Assembly: GCA_015143295.1 (NCBI GenBank) | Contig: CM026571.1 | Span: 9,180,501-9,244,500, forward strand | DNA: 64,000 nt | Reading direction: 5' to 3' | From: Tetracentron sinense | Lineage: Eukaryota > Streptophyta > Magnoliopsida > Trochodendrales > Trochodendraceae | In this document: positions 35,410-48,757 of the stretch, in pieces | Numbering within the stretch: the first letter of the stretch is position 1 | Layout: each line of letters starts with the position of its first letter | The notes under the pieces: generated by a model | Database searches by the model: none | Seen by the model: the letters and a program-made list of their open reading frames with translations, nothing else | Told to the model about the DNA's origin: nothing | Made by a program: the position numbers and the translations under genes

Positions 35410-36105
35410 TGGTGAAAAAAAAAAAAAAAAAAAAAACTCAAAAACAAAAACCAAAAAAAAAACAAAAAAAAAATTAAAAAATAAAAAAAAAAAAAAAAAG
35501 AAGAAAAAAAAAAGATCAAAAATGCAAAATCCAAAAAAAAAACAAAGAAAGTTCAGAATTCAAAACAAGAGGTTCAAAATTCAAAAAGAAGAGAAAAAAT
35601 TCAAAAGAACAAAAAATATAAAAAAAAAAAATTCAAAAAAAATGAAATGAGAAATTCAAAGTCCAAATAAAATCAAAAGTAAAAAAGTAAAAAAGAGTCA
35701 AAATTCAAACATAAAAAAAAAAAGTTGAAGCTCAAAATTCAAATAAGTCAAAAATACAAAAAAAAATCATTAATTCAAAATTCCAAAAAAAATGAAAACT
35801 CAAAATCCGAAAAAAAAATAAATAAATCTGAACTTCAAAAAAAATGTCATTAACTCATAGTTCAAGAAAAATAAAACAAATCAAAAGTTCAAAATTCAGA
35901 AGGAACAAAAATTCAAAATCATAAATTCAAAATTCGAAAAATTCAAAGATCCAAATGTGTTGAAAAAAATTCAAAAATCCAAATTGAAAAAAATCAAAAA
36001 ATATCAAAATTCCAAAAAAAGAAAACAAAAAAAAACCAAATATCCAAAATTTAAAAAAAATATAAAGTTGAAAATCCAAAAAAAAATATAAAAAAATCCA
36101 TCCTC
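35410..36105. repeat. A-rich low-complexity tract in LARD copy 2
   Basis: Counterpart of 17998-18690, with different A-run lengths at its left end. Confidence 0.85.
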
Positions 36106-38819
36106 TTCATGGCACTATCCGTCACTGCACATTCACCTGCTAGCCTAGCATTTTCACTACACTACTAGTACATCTACATTGCATGCCTTTGTGGCATTGT
36201 GCTTCATCATGACATTGTACTGCATTTCATCATAGGATTGCGTTGCACTTCATCATTGCACTACACTCATACTATCATTGCACCGCACTCACTTTGTCAC
36301 TGCACTACACTCACTTCAACACTGCATTGGCTAGGTTTAGTCGAGTCTCCCTCATGCATCATCTAGTTGGCAACACCCAGGTAGCACAAAAGTCTATCAT
36401 TCAAAACATGTCCTGACCCTTAATTTGGCACATCTCATTTAGGAAGTTGCTTAATAGGCCATTCATTTTGAGTCTCACATAACACTCACCTCATTCATAA
36501 TTGATCCATGCATACTCATGCAACATCATAACCCAATCACCTCAGTCTGGTATTGACTCGCTCTTTACTCTCATCTTTTGACTTGCCCAAGTAGTGGAAC
36601 AAAAGCAGAAAATATGGAGCATGGAGACACATCGAGTGGCCAAAAGATCATCACGATGACTCTCCTTGATCATCGGGTAAGACATCGGAGAAATCAAATT
36701 TGTCCTCAAAGATGTTACCCTGGCTCTCAACAAACTCTTGGTGGCATAGGGGCAAACCTAGATTCACCCATCAACCATCCCAAAAAAAAACAACCGCTCA
36801 TTTATCTTAATGACACTATCGCAGACTTCTCTTACCCAACATATCATTCCATGCCCACCCCCCGCACTGTAAAAGTGCGGGTACCACCCAAAACTTGATG
36901 GATGTGACCAATTTCGAACTTGAGATCCCTAAAACGTCTGTCTCCATACATCATTTTGCTACATCAACAAATCACCCTTGTGCCATCTCTGAAAGCCAAA
37001 CAGGGCATTTCAGAAAGGAGTTCCAAGAGTAAGATGTCGAGCGAGATTGATCGAAATCAAGCCAAGTCTGAGTCCGTTTTAGTCAGGTTTTCGTTCCATA
37101 AGAGTCAGTTACAGTGGCCCATGTGTATATCCAGTTTGCAATAATCGAGTCATCTCCACTTTTCAATTCCTTCAAATCTCTCTTCCTTTCAAGAGTCTCA
37201 TTTCTCATTTGGCTAATGAAGGCGTGACCTAGCACTTTTCAAAGAGTCTAGTGATCTGAAGCTATCAAAAATCCAAAAATATCTTTCTCCTAATAAAAAA
37301 ATGTTAGCTAAGCTTGTTGGTTTAAATAAGGGATCACTCAAACAAAAATCAAATCCACAACCCTCAGGGGCAGAGTATGATGAAGAGCATAGAGAGATTC
37401 CCAACGAGAAACCCTCAATCCCAAGCGAGTGTTACAAAGCAGAACAAAATTGAGTAATGATCCTACGTGTGCAAAAATTAGAACATTGCTATTCCAGGGG
37501 CAGGGATCAAGGTCAAGATCGATCAGGCAAAATGCAAGTTCACCTCCTTGTCCGCCAAAACCCTCCAAGACACAAAGTTACAGATTCTCAGTTGTCCCAG
37601 TTCAATAGTTTGCATGCAAAGCAGTCGACTATGACAAGAATGACCAGATGTAAAATTGTCAGATTCAGTCAATACGTGAAATACATCTACTACACGCAGA
37701 GGGGCAAGAGGAAAGATTCGCTTGAGGTGAGATTCAAAACCCCCCTCAGATCTCGATATAAGTTGGGACATCCGGTTCACCACAACAGTACCCTCACCGA
37801 TGCTTGGGGCAGGAATAGTGTGGTTGCTCAAGATCCAAATTTGAGAAATGCCGCGGAGCAATTATCATAGACAAGCGAGAAAGCGGAACTAAATCAAGAT
37901 TTGTCCATGCCGGGGTAAAGCCACTCTCATTAAGATATGATATTTTTCTTCAAGTGACATATCTCATCAGAGCACTCACTCAGAGTAAAAGTGGTCAAAC
38001 TCTTCACACAGTTGTGCAGATCAACAAGTCAGAGCAAATGATTCGTTTTCACCAAGGCATCATCGAGCTATGCAGATGCAAGGGGCAAACTCAACATTTG
38101 TACAAGGAGCCCTGAGCCAATCAACATGGATAAGGTTAAAAAGTATTATGCTTAGGGTCTTGTTTGATAAATGCTTGCACTCTTAGCCTCTTCGGGAAAG
38201 GACAGGAGGCCATTTTTGTCACCTAATTCCCTTATGATTCATGTAACACCCTCGATATATCATCAAAGTCCGATAGTTAGCCCTCTCGAGCCTAATAGCC
38301 CTTCTTTCAAAAAAAAAAAAAAAACTTTCAACGGGACACCCTGTACTCAGTCAGCTTGAACTACGTCAATGACCACGTCAATGACCTGATCCTGTAAAAG
38401 GGTACGTAGGCAGCCTAGAAAATTAGGTTCGGTCATAACATTCAATCTATTGAGCAAAAAATCAGCCTCAATCAAAAAAATCTCATAAAAAAAAAATAGA
38501 AAGACAAAATGTAAAAAGAAAAAAAATGGGCAAGAAAAAAAGTCAAGAGGCGCTCGAGTAGATGAATTTTCAATGGAAATTTTTATCTTCTATCAGAAGC
38601 AAAAGAATCAAGATTCTTCTCCCCATAGCTGAAAATGATTTCTCAAGTAGAAGGGTATCCCAAATATTCGGTCCCCTCAGCCTACATTTCGTCCTATCTT
38701 AAGTCCACCTCGATCCCCTAGAGATTAAGAGTGCAGACAATTTATCAGACAATGTTCAAAAGCAGAATGCAAGCATCCAAGGCAATGAAGGGAGCAAAAC
38801 CCAACTTGAAACAAATCGC

Positions 38820-39440
38820 GGGCATGAGTGAAAACCTGAAAAGGCCTCATTGCGCAAAAATTACGCGAACCCCAGGCCTAGTCTTGCGACTAGGGGCAAA
38901 AAAGGGAAATACAAAAATTGATCAACTTCGTATGCATGAGTGAAAACTGGTAACGGCCTCATTGCGCAAAAATTATGCGACCCCATAACTTGGTCATTCC
39001 AAGGGTAAAAAAGGGAAAGTTGAAAACATCAAGCGTTCAACAGCAGTTTCCTTGAGATCAGTTCGAAGGAACTTCAAGCACCAATTGAAGGATTTTATGG
39101 TCGAAACAGAGCTTTACCTCAAGCAAATCGCGGGCATGAGTAAACACCGGAAACGGCCTCATTGCGCAAAATTATGCGAACCCCAGGCCTAGTCTTGTGA
39201 CTAGGGGCAAAAAAAGAAAAAAAATTTGATCAAACTCGTAGGCATGAATGAAAACCGGAAACGGTCTCATTGCGCAAAAACTACGTGAACCCCAGTCCTA
39301 GTCTTGTGACTAGGGGCAAAAAAGGGAAATACAAAAATTGATCAACTTCGCATGCATGAGTGAGAACCGGCAACGGCCTCATTGCGTAAAAATTATGCGA
39401 TCCCCAGACTTGGTCATTCCAAGGGTAAAAAAGGGAAAAG
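38820..39440. repeat. Tandem repeat 1 in LARD copy 2
   Basis: Five units beginning near 38823, 38934, 39135, 39242 and 39355; same order as in the first element. Confidence 0.8.
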
Positions 39441-40144
39441 TTGAAAGCAACAAGCATTCACTAGGAGCATCATCGAGATCAAGATAAAGCATTTTCGGGC
39501 ATCATCTGAAGAATCTTATTGTCAGAGTGGACTAAGTGTCTCTTGTTCGTAGCAAGGCCCAATTCAGCATATGTCAAGGATTAAAGATCAACTTTACCAC
39601 TGACACAACATGACGGGTCATATTTGCTTAGCATCATGTTCTACCCTTGAGGACAAAACTCAATCGCCTTGTGAAGGTGATCCCCTTATTAAATCCAATG
39701 AGCAAAGAAAGCATTTGCATTCGAAAATTTCGGTTGTCTTCAAAATAACCAACCAAAATCAGGATCTTGATATTTGAAATCAATCTCATTCAAACCATAG
39801 GGCATTTCCAAGAAATATCTAATCATCCTCAATTTGGTCATTAAGGTCCTAATGTCAGTCATGTCTCTTGGCTTGATCAGATCAATCTCATCTCAACAAC
39901 TGTTCAAGGCACCAAACAAGCTCGACAAGAAGATGGAGCAAGGTCTAGAACCTCTGAAATCTCAGACAAGCATGAGACAGGTATCAAAGAGCGAGTCATA
40001 TACTTAGCCCATCATCAATCTGCGTCACTCATGGATGTCAATTTGGTTCAACCCAGGTTTAGCCAACTCAACCGCATCATAAGTCGAGTCATGCATAGGT
40101 CTGCATATCATACATGCACACTACCCAGTCTAGTCAATGCACTC

Positions 40145-40630
40145 TCAACACAGATTACATAACAGTGCACACACTCAATCGAGTCGTACATATCACTCTA
40201 GTTGCACCCATCTTTCACACTATAGTTGCACACACTCAATCGAGTCGCACATATCACACTCTAGTTGCACCCATCTTGCGAACTATAGTTGCACACACGC
40301 AATCGAGTCGCACCTATCGCACTCTAGTGGCAACCATCTTATACACTATAGCTGCACACACTCAATCGAGTCACATGTATTGCACTTTACGTTGCACCCA
40401 TTTTGCACACACTCATTTGCACTCTTGTTGTACTCAGTTGCATACATTTAATGGAGTTGCACACATCACAACTACACTCAGTTGCACACACTCATTCGAG
40501 ACACACTTTACACTCTTGCTGCACTCAATTGCACACAATTAATGGGGTCTTACACATCACACTTTTGTTGCACTCAGTTGCACACATTCAATCGAGTCAC
40601 ACACTTTGCACTATATTTGCTCTCACTTAG
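40145..40630. repeat. Tandem repeat 2 in LARD copy 2
   Basis: Same CACACTCAATCGAG units as 22735-23225, with one small local rearrangement near 40490. Confidence 0.75.
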
Positions 40631-40898
40631 TCGAGCTAAAATTTAGCAACACTATCACAGACAGTGCACAACATTGCACTGCACAACAGCTACAACAGAC
40701 ATGCTACACTACACAACAGTTGCATTTGCATCACACATTACACTGCATAACAATTGTATCATACATTGCATTGCATAGCAGTTGCGGTACAGTACATACA
40801 CTGCACACAACAGTTGCATCACATACACAACACAAAGCCACAATCATGCTAAACTAGGCAAGGCCGGGAGGTCTCTAGTAAAAGCTATGCATCCTGGT

Positions 40899-41848
40899 TG
40901 ACATCGAAATGTGTTGTCACCCATCAATTCAGCATGTTTGACATCGAAATGTGTTGTCATTCATCCCTTCTTGTCTGACATCGAAATGTGTTGTCATTCA
41001 ATCCTGGTTGACATCGAAATGTGTTGTCACCAATCAATGCAGCATGTTTGACATCGAAATGTGTTGTCATTCATCCCTTCTTGTCTGACATCGAAATGTG
41101 TTGTCATTCAATCCTGGTTGACATCGAAATGTGTTGTCACCCATCATTTCAGCATGTTTGACATCGAAATGTGTTGTCATACATCTCTTCTTGGTTGACA
41201 TCGAAATGTGTTGTCATCCATTTCATCTATTCTGTTTGACATCGAAATGTGTTGTCATTCAATCTCTTCTCGGTTGACATCGAAATGTGTTGTCATCCAT
41301 TTCATCTCTTCTGTTTGACATCGAAATGTGTTGTCATTCATCCCTTCTTGTCTGACATCGAAATGTGTTGTCATTCAATCCCGGTTGACATCGAAATGTG
41401 TTGTCATTCATTTCATCTCTTCTGTTTGACATCGAAATGTGTTTTCATTCAATCTCTTCTCGGTTGACATCGAAATGTGTTGTCATCCATTTCATCTATT
41501 CTGTTTGACATCGAAATGTGTTGTCATTCATCCAATCCCGGTTAACATCGAAATGTGTTGTCATCCATTTCATCTATTCTGTTTGACATCGAAATGTGTT
41601 GTCATTCAATCTCTTCTCGGTTGACATCGAAATGTGTTGTCATCCATTTCATCTCTTCTGTTTGACATCGAAATGTGTTGTCATTCAATCTCTTCTCGGT
41701 TGACATCGAAATATGTTGTCATGCATTTATCTCGTTCTGTTTGACTTCGGAATGTGTTGTCATTCATTCATTTCTTTTTGGTTAACATCAGAATGTGTTG
41801 TTGTCATCCATTTCATCTCTTCTTGGTTGACATTGAAATGTGTTGTCA
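40899..41848. repeat. Tandem repeat 3 in LARD copy 2: about 25 cores
   Basis: Same 21-base core with TGACA/TGTCA ends. About three cores fewer than in the first element, which fits gain or loss of whole units after the two copies separated. Confidence 0.85.
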
Positions 41849-41859
41849 CCCTCATCCGG

Positions 41860-42015
41860 CGCTCCGGGCACATCTCAGCTCTCCGTGAGCATTCCCTGCG
41901 CTCTGTGCGCATTTCAGCTCTCCGTGAGCATTCTCAGCTCTCCGTGAGCATTTCTCGCTCTCCATGAGCATTCCCCGCGCTCTGTGTGCATCTCAGCTTT
42001 CCGTAAGCACTTCTA
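41860..42015. repeat. Tandem repeat 4 in LARD copy 2
   Basis: Short GCTCTCCGTGAGCATT units, counterpart of 24555-24720. Confidence 0.75.
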
Positions 42016-44892
42016 TCGCTCTGACCACTATATCAGTCTCCATGCAGTAATGTTCATGAGCCTCCTTCAACCCATGACATCTATTTCATCCTCAAATTTC
42101 ATGTCATAGTACTCTCGCTCCGAACACTATATCAGTCTTCATGCAGTAGTGTACGCGAGCTCCCTTCAATCCATGATTTATGTGCACCCATTTTCCCCAG
42201 CAGTCCTCCGCGATGAGGCAATAAACTATTATCCATCACTCCATCTTTTTCTTTTTGGCAAGTTTACTAGGGTTAGAATTTAGTTCCATTTTCTTTTATA
42301 TTTGATTTTCATAAGCTTTTTCAGGATTTTCGTGTGTAAAAATGACGATGTTTCAGTCTTTGTCGTTCAATTGCCAGCACTTTCCGACAAAAAGGGGCAA
42401 CTGTGAACACCCCATTTTTACACCCCTAAAATTCTTTTTTCTAATTTAATTTAATTAATTACTTTTATATATTTCTTTAATTTATTTTTCACATTATTTG
42501 TTTGGTCTCAAGAGAGAGAAAGATTGAGAGAGTTGGAGAGAGGTCCAAGTCCAAGTTCAAGACCAAGACCAAACCCCATCCAATTCCTAAAAACCAAACC
42601 CCAAATTCAATCCAGGGTCTTCTAAAGCCCAAAAGCCCATACCCATGTCTATAAGATCAAGAGATAGGGTTTAAAATCCGAAATCTCATTGGGTGAGAAG
42701 GAAGACGCCCCCTCTCCTTCTCTCCTTCTCTTCTCCTTTTCATCCGGCAAACTTCAGTTAGCTTCGGCCACGCGCGGTAGCAGCCTCACCAGTTGACCAG
42801 AGCTCTCTTTCCCTCCTAATCTCTTCTCTCTTCTCAGCTCACCACCACATCTCCGGCGACCCTCTTTTTCCGGCGAGTGGCAGAATCCAGGGGATCCAAC
42901 TCGCCGGAATACCTTATTGCAACAGCGATCCCCAATGTCGGCAAGCTCTTCCATCTCCGATCAAGCTCCAATCACCGTTGTCTCCAGCGAAGCTTGATCA
43001 GTTCTAGCCAGTAGTTAGTTCGCTAGATTTGTCCAGTGGCTAATTTCGAATCCGATCATCTTCTCCGATCATTTTTCTCCGGTGAGCTTCAACTAGCCTT
43101 GGCCATCATCAACCCATAGTTATTCCTTAATCTCTCCAGATCCACCTCCACCACCATTTTTCTTCCATAGATCCTTCGCCGGAGCTTCCGGTCATTCTCA
43201 ACCACGACACCAGCCTGAAGCCATGGTCCTGGCTACAGTAGCATCCATTCACCAGCATACCTGCAGTAACTCTCCTCAGATCATCGCTGCGGCAGCCCCT
43301 TTCCACCATTGAACCAGAGATCCAGCTCCACCATTCTTCCATTTCCGGTCATCTTCTCCGGCGAGATCGCACTGGGCAGCAACAGCTTCCACATCCCTTT
43401 CATCTTCTCTGCCAATCTCAGCTGCAGCCACCCTCAGTGATTGAGATGAGGGTTCGGTTTGGTCCGCTTCTTCTCTCGGATCATCGGAGCAACAACATGG
43501 CCATTTTCTCTCCACTGTCATACCCTTATGACAGTCAGGTATGCTCTCTTCTCCTATTTTTCCTACTTTTTGCTGTCTTTGTTTTCATGTTTTGGGATTC
43601 TGGGATCCAGCGGTGATCCCCCTTCCCTTGTGTGTGCATGTAGAAGTTTGAAACAAGGAAAGGTGTCGTAGAGGTCTTGGTTGGGGTTAGCTGGCCGAAA
43701 GCCTCGTTGTGCTTGCACCCTGGTTTTATTCAAAACTAGAAATCTGAATGAATGTTCCTGGTCTGGTTTTGTTCAAAACCAGAGTGTTAGCTTGCTTAGA
43801 ACCCCTATGTCCTTCCTGTGTGATTGAATTCATAAGAGGACTTAGGGGTTTTTGTTTTTTTGAGATCAGTGAGCAGAGGCCTATTTCGGCCAGGCCTAAT
43901 CTTAGTGGCTCTTTATTTTTATCGCTAAGTCATGTGGCCCCTAAAACCATAAGTTTGGCTATTGAGCTAAAGCCAATTGATCAATTTGTCAAATCAATTG
44001 ATCAATTCATCAATGGTCAATGGGCCTTAGCACAATAGCTTTACCTTGGCCCTCTATGATCTCACTCTTTTAGCCAATTACTTTTTGTTATTTATTGAAA
44101 TGTACAAATTGTAGATGCATGTGTATGTACAATTACAACTTATAGGGTTAGGCCACAATTTTCTTTTCCTATTTTGCCTACATTGTGCACCTAGGTTAGT
44201 TCTTGACTAGTTAAACTTGCCAAAATTAAAAATACCAAAAAAAAAATAAAAAAAATAAAAAATAACAAAAACATTTAAAAACCCCCCAAAATGCAAAAAA
44301 GACTTACCCTAATAAATGAACGCCCCCTAGAGCTCCACCATGAGCACCTAGCTACGCGACCATCTCCCGGAATGAGATTCGTAAATCTCAATTCCACTTC
44401 CCCTCCCCCAACTCAAACACGAGTTGGAAGCGACCACACTCCGAAACGAGTATAAAAACAGTCACGGACCCCGAACTACTATGAGGGTCTGATTCCGACT
44501 AACCGGATAAGTAGGCAGCCCAATCAGGGTTCGACCCCAACCAAAAATAAATTTTTTACACCCCATATTGATTTGTGTTTGATTAGCAAAATTAATAATT
44601 ATTTAGGAATTTTTAAGTGATTTTTAAATGTTTGACTTGGACCTAATGAGTAGGTTACCATTATGGGATGGAGGTCCTGGGGTGCCTAACCCCTTCCCCA
44701 GGACCTAAAGGGATCTCTTACCTAGACTACTCTGGACCGTAGACCCCCTTATTTGGATTATCTCGAGATCCTACTTCCCCTAAGTAGGTGGCGACTCTTA
44801 AAATAAATTTAACGTTATTCCTCTACTCTCGGACCTCATCTCGACACTTAGAGTTGAGAGGGGAGGAAGGACGGTAAATTTTGGTGTTTACA

Positions 44893-45153
44893 CAGCTGAT
44901 ATAATTCAAGAGGAGAAAAAAAATAACTTAAAACAAACCTCTTCCAAATAGTTTATTCATGATCAGGTTCATAAGAATACACCATTCAAATATAAAATAA
45001 GACCTACCATGCACATAATGGGGGAGGAGGTACCCACTTCATGGCGAGAAGAAAAGCAGAATGGTTCTTTCCAATCTACAGTAGTCACTCCAATTTGCAA
45101 GAGCTAAACTCAGAAACAGGATAGAGAAACAGAAGAAACCAAATCCAAAAGTT
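44893..45153 (-). other. 3' UTR / downstream region of the UER1-like gene
   Basis: About 260 bases between the stop codon of the minus-strand gene and the 3' LTR of the second LARD-like element. A UER1 transcript extending beyond 44893 would enter the LTR antisense. No clear polyadenylation signal chosen. Confidence 0.5.
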
Positions 45154-47447
45154 TCATACTACAGGATTCTTCTGATTCGGCTTGAACACATACTGAATGA
45201 GTGACTCCTTAATGGATAACAGTTCAGGGAATTCCTGCTTCAATTTGGTCGCATCCAGCTCATTGTTGCTCCTTGGGGCAACAATCACCTTTGCCTGCTC
45301 CTCAAGAGTGAAGTTCTTCCATGTAAAGTTGGGGTCAATGTAGTCCTTGTACATCTCTAAGATCTCATTGTGGCTGACCACTCCAGGGTTGGTGAAGTTC
45401 CAGATTCCGGTGAGGTTCCTCTTTGCCATCTTGATGGAGATGGGGAGGAGTTCATCCAAGATTGTCATCGAGTTGGGAATGTTAACCACCTTTTCGTATC
45501 GAGTGATCTTCGTGATAAAGTTGCGGGGGTTGGACAAATCAGATGAGATGGGCATCCTGACACGCAAGGTACAGACATTCTCATAGTTCTTGAGCAGATC
45601 TTCCACCTGTCAGATTTAGGGACATAGAAACCACCATCAAAAGAGCCAAGTATAGTACCTTCAACTTTTCATTCAATTTAAAAAGTAAGTTCTAATAAAT
45701 GGCAACTGACATATCAATTATGTATGTCTCAATTAGAGAAATATAAGAATCCATGTGTGTGTGTGTTCTCAGTAGATGGACCACCATGCTTACATATGCA
45801 ACAATGATTTTTTGTGGGAATCCATTCTGTGATGGGTGAAATTGAGTTAGTTGATGCTCACTGTAAATAAGGTTATACCCCATTTGAATTCAGTAAAAAT
45901 TATCCTAAATTCAAATTCCTGTAAAACTTTAATCTAGGCTAACTGTTAATGGGTCCAGGTGACTTCCGCCCACTTAGAGAGGCGCCTAGGCGGTGACAGT
46001 CCAAAACCCGCCTAGGCAATGCATTGACTACACTGGTCTACTTGACTACTCTATTGGTCAAAGTTGAAGGAGATTCTCCTTCAGCCATGTTTAAACGTTT
46101 TAAAAATCGAAACAAAATTATGCATGTTTAGAGCTCCATAAAATAGGTGGAAACAGTAGCCTAAACAATTGGGAAAAAAAATAACTATGAAGACTCTAAT
46201 GCATCAAACTACATGCAATAACTGGTTGTATAGTTTCTGTGGCTTAAAATATTTCACTAAATCATGGACCACGTGAATGCCAAGCTCATTAGTGATTGCA
46301 AGTACCCAAGATTTCTCCAGCTAACCTTTTCTAGAATGACAGGAAAAATTCTAGAGGATTTAATAGGTGGTCTAAACTCTAAAGCTCATCCCTAACATAC
46401 ACCTAACATTGATTACTGCACATGTAAGATATTTTAATCGAGAAATTATGCCCTTTTCTTTTACTCGATCTCATCTTGAGTCTCCATTCCATACAGAAAA
46501 CTAAGCATGCAAACAGCTCAATCTAAATAAAAAATACTTCACAGTATCCAAACCGCACGAGACAACTACTATATGAATCAAATCCACTGTTTACAATGTC
46601 AAGGTGCAAAATTTTAGACATATGAAAGAGATCCAGAAATCAAAGCAATAGATCTAATAGATCAGAGCATCCAATTAACAGGAAGAAAGAACATTCAAAA
46701 CCTTATACTCTACCACTACTCGCGCATCTATTCACCGAATTCACATTATAATAGAGCAAATTGAACTCCAAAAATCAATTCCCCACAGATCTAAATCATA
46801 AATGAGATAAAGAAATCGATAGTGCAGATTAAATGTCAAGCAAAGCAGTAAAAATCTACTCTGAAACCAAAATTCTCTCAATCTTCTACCACAAAGCCAG
46901 ATCGAATTAACGAGAACTAAACATACTAGATCAGCAAAAATCTCATTCATAACTCAATCAGATCCAGAGATAGAGAGAATCAAATACACACCATGGCCTT
47001 GGTCTTGGAATAAAACGATCCAATAAAATTAGGCTCATCTTCCTCCTTAAATCCGATGCCGGATCCAAACGGATGGTCCTGATCGTACTCGAAGATACAA
47101 CCAGTGGCATAATTGATCAAGATCAAACCTTTCTCTCTGCAAAGATCAGCTAGGGTTAGGGTACCGACGACATTGGTACGGATGGTCTCGACCTTGTGAG
47201 ACTCGCACCAGTCGACGTTGGGCCGGCCGGTGACGCCGGCGGCGTTGAAGACGTGAGTAGGCCGTACGCTGGCGAGGTCCGACTCTAATGAGGTCCGGTT
47301 CTCGAGCCGGCCGGAGCCGTAGACGAATTCGATGCCCTGCGCTTCACAGAGCTTACCAAGCAGACCGCCAATCCATCCGGTTCGACCGTAGATCAGGAAT
47401 TTCAGCGGCTTTTCTGATGCCGATGAACCGTTTGATTCGAAACCCAT
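45154..47447 (-). CDS. UER1: Bifunctional 3,5-epimerase/4-keto-reductase for UDP-L-rhamnose (NRS/ER, UER1-like), two exons
   Basis: Converts UDP-4-keto-6-deoxy-glucose to UDP-L-rhamnose, the donor for rhamnose in pectin and glycosides; family members are cytosolic. Exon 1 is 47447-46992 (152 codons) and exon 2 is 45606-45154 (150 codons plus stop), joined in phase 0 across a 1,385-bp GT-AG intron, giving 302 aa, the usual length. The N-terminal Rossmann motif is YGRTGWIGG (residues 20-28). The catalytic YxxxK is Tyr146 and Lys150 (SFYSKTK). GVTGRPNVDWCE and NYATGCIFEYD are family-typical blocks. Exon 2 has the conserved NVCTLRVRMPISSDL and GIWNFTNPGVVSHNEILEMY. The start follows a GA-rich 5' leader. 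The gene appears intact. It is on the opposite strand to the subtilases and unrelated to them in function. Name based on recalled similarity to Arabidopsis At1g63000. Confidence 0.93.
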
Positions 47448-47607
47448 TAGAGATCAGAGAGAGAGAGAGACGCAGGAAGATGGAGATGCTGGTAGTGGCG
47501 CACAAGTGAAAAAAGCAAGATCGGATCTCTGGTATTCGTGTGTATTAATTAACTTTGAGTTTTTAAAAAAGCTTTAGACAGCGACTCGGTTGTCGGTTAT
47601 TCTTCTT
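47448..47607 (-). promoter_or_regulatory. 5' leader and proximal promoter of UER1-like gene
   Basis: A GA-rich leader (47455-47472) precedes the ATG on the minus strand. The block 47478-47607 recurs at about 58163-58278 with perhaps 85% identity, so the leader and promoter were copied but the coding exons were not. A family A MITE interrupts the promoter at 47608. Confidence 0.55.
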
Positions 47608-47873
47608 GGCTCAAGATTGTCTCTGGCGAAGCCAGACACGTGGTCTCGGGCTACCATACATCATACGAAATATGGCTTAAAATAAAAAATAAAAATAAAA
47701 AAGTCATTTCATTTTCTTCTCGCGATTTTTATTTTTCTCACCCATTTATTGCCACCTGTGGAGAAGTCAAAATCATGGACCACGGCATGATTTTGACTTC
47801 TCCACCACGTGTCCCCAATTTTGTTGATGTTCCAGACAAGCCTTTCTAGCTTCCCCATAGAGAATCCGAGGCC
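47608..47873. mobile_element. MULE-type MITE, family A, in the UER1 promoter
   Basis: 266 bp. Ends GGCTCAAGATTGTCTCTGGC and (inverted) GGCCTCGGATTCTC. The 9-bp flanks ATTCTTCTT (47599) and ATCTTTCTT (47874) are imperfect. The uninterrupted site is seen in the paralogous block near 58270 (TTATCTCTCTTGGCC). Lies about 160 bases upstream of the UER1 start codon. Confidence 0.8.
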
Positions 47874-47892
47874 ATCTTTCTTGGCCTTAGAT

Positions 47893-48723
47893 AAGGCTGT
47901 CAAAAAAGCCCATATAGAAGGGTACCCGGTCCAGCCCGGCCCTCTAAAGCCCGGTCCTACCCCAGCCCTTGGGCCGGGCAGGGCCAAAAAATTGGAAGCC
48001 CTTATTCTATAGGGCCGGGCTAGGGCTCCCCCTGCTCGGCCCTTTCCAGCCCGGCCTGGCCCTACTTTATCTTAAGATAAATATATTTTTAATAATTTTA
48101 CTAATATGCTCCATTTAACCTTTCATTAACGTTATGAAAGTAGGGCTATATTTGTAATTGCGCCAACTAAAGACCTTATAAAAACCAACTTAACATAGAC
48201 CAAACCCTAACTTGTATTCACATTAGAGTTTGCCTCTTCATTCTTCAACTTCAATCGCACAGGCCACATACTATTTCGATTCTTCATTGATCATCTCTCT
48301 CTCATATCTTACTCTCTACTCTCAGTTTTATATTTAAACATATTTTAAATTTTGTTCTATATAGTTTTATTATTCTGTTTGTTTACCTATACTATGTTTT
48401 GGTTTATTATGCATGACTGTCACTGACAAGGAAGTTTTTTTTTTTTTAACTCTATCATTATTCTTTTTGTTGCAATGTCGATCCCAAACCCGAATAAAAG
48501 ATGAGGGTATCCATTTCCATGTCAGGTTGACAGTCGGTGTAATAAAAAAAAAATTTATCATCTTAGATGACAAAAAAAATTCCGCTCTTTCTTCCGGCCC
48601 TTTGGCCGGCCTGGCTCGGCCTCGGCCCTTGAGGGGCCGGGCTAGGGCCCAATCAACCCCGGCCCTTGAAGGGCTAGGGCCGGGCTAGGGCTCTACTCTT
48701 ATAAGGAAGGGTAGGGCTAGGGT
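47893..48723. mobile_element. hAT-like non-autonomous DNA transposon with GGGCCGGGC-rich ends
   Basis: About 831 bp flanked by CCTTAGAT (47885-47892 and 48724-48731), an 8-bp duplication as in hAT elements. The paralogous block has the single uninterrupted form at 58281-58290. Both ends are rich in GGGCCGGGC/GCCCGGCCC words. I do not see a clean terminal inverted repeat. No transposase frame. Confidence 0.65.
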
Positions 48724-48757
48724 CCTTAGATATTTGAAGAGCAATGTTATAAAAAGA

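Larger units (their letters stand above)
32140..44892 (+). mobile_element. Large LTR element without gag/pol (LARD-like, Ogre/Tat-type primer site), copy 2, looks whole
   Basis: Fossil, non-autonomous, complete at both ends. 5' LTR 32140-34633, primer binding site TGGCGACTCTGCTGGGGA at 34638-34655, internal region 34634-42411, polypurine tract just before 42412, 3' LTR 42412-44892 (2,481 bp). The right flank is CAGCT (44893-44897); the left flank CCGCT is one base different. Total about 12.75 kb. Same part order and repeat arrays as the first element, with fewer units in repeat 3. It carries no recognisable gag or pol, so any mobilisation would have needed a related autonomous element. LTR divergence is again under about 1%. 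Confidence 0.9.

Noticed and set aside
47288-47509. 73-aa plus-strand frame
   Set aside because: Antisense shadow of UER1 exon 1.
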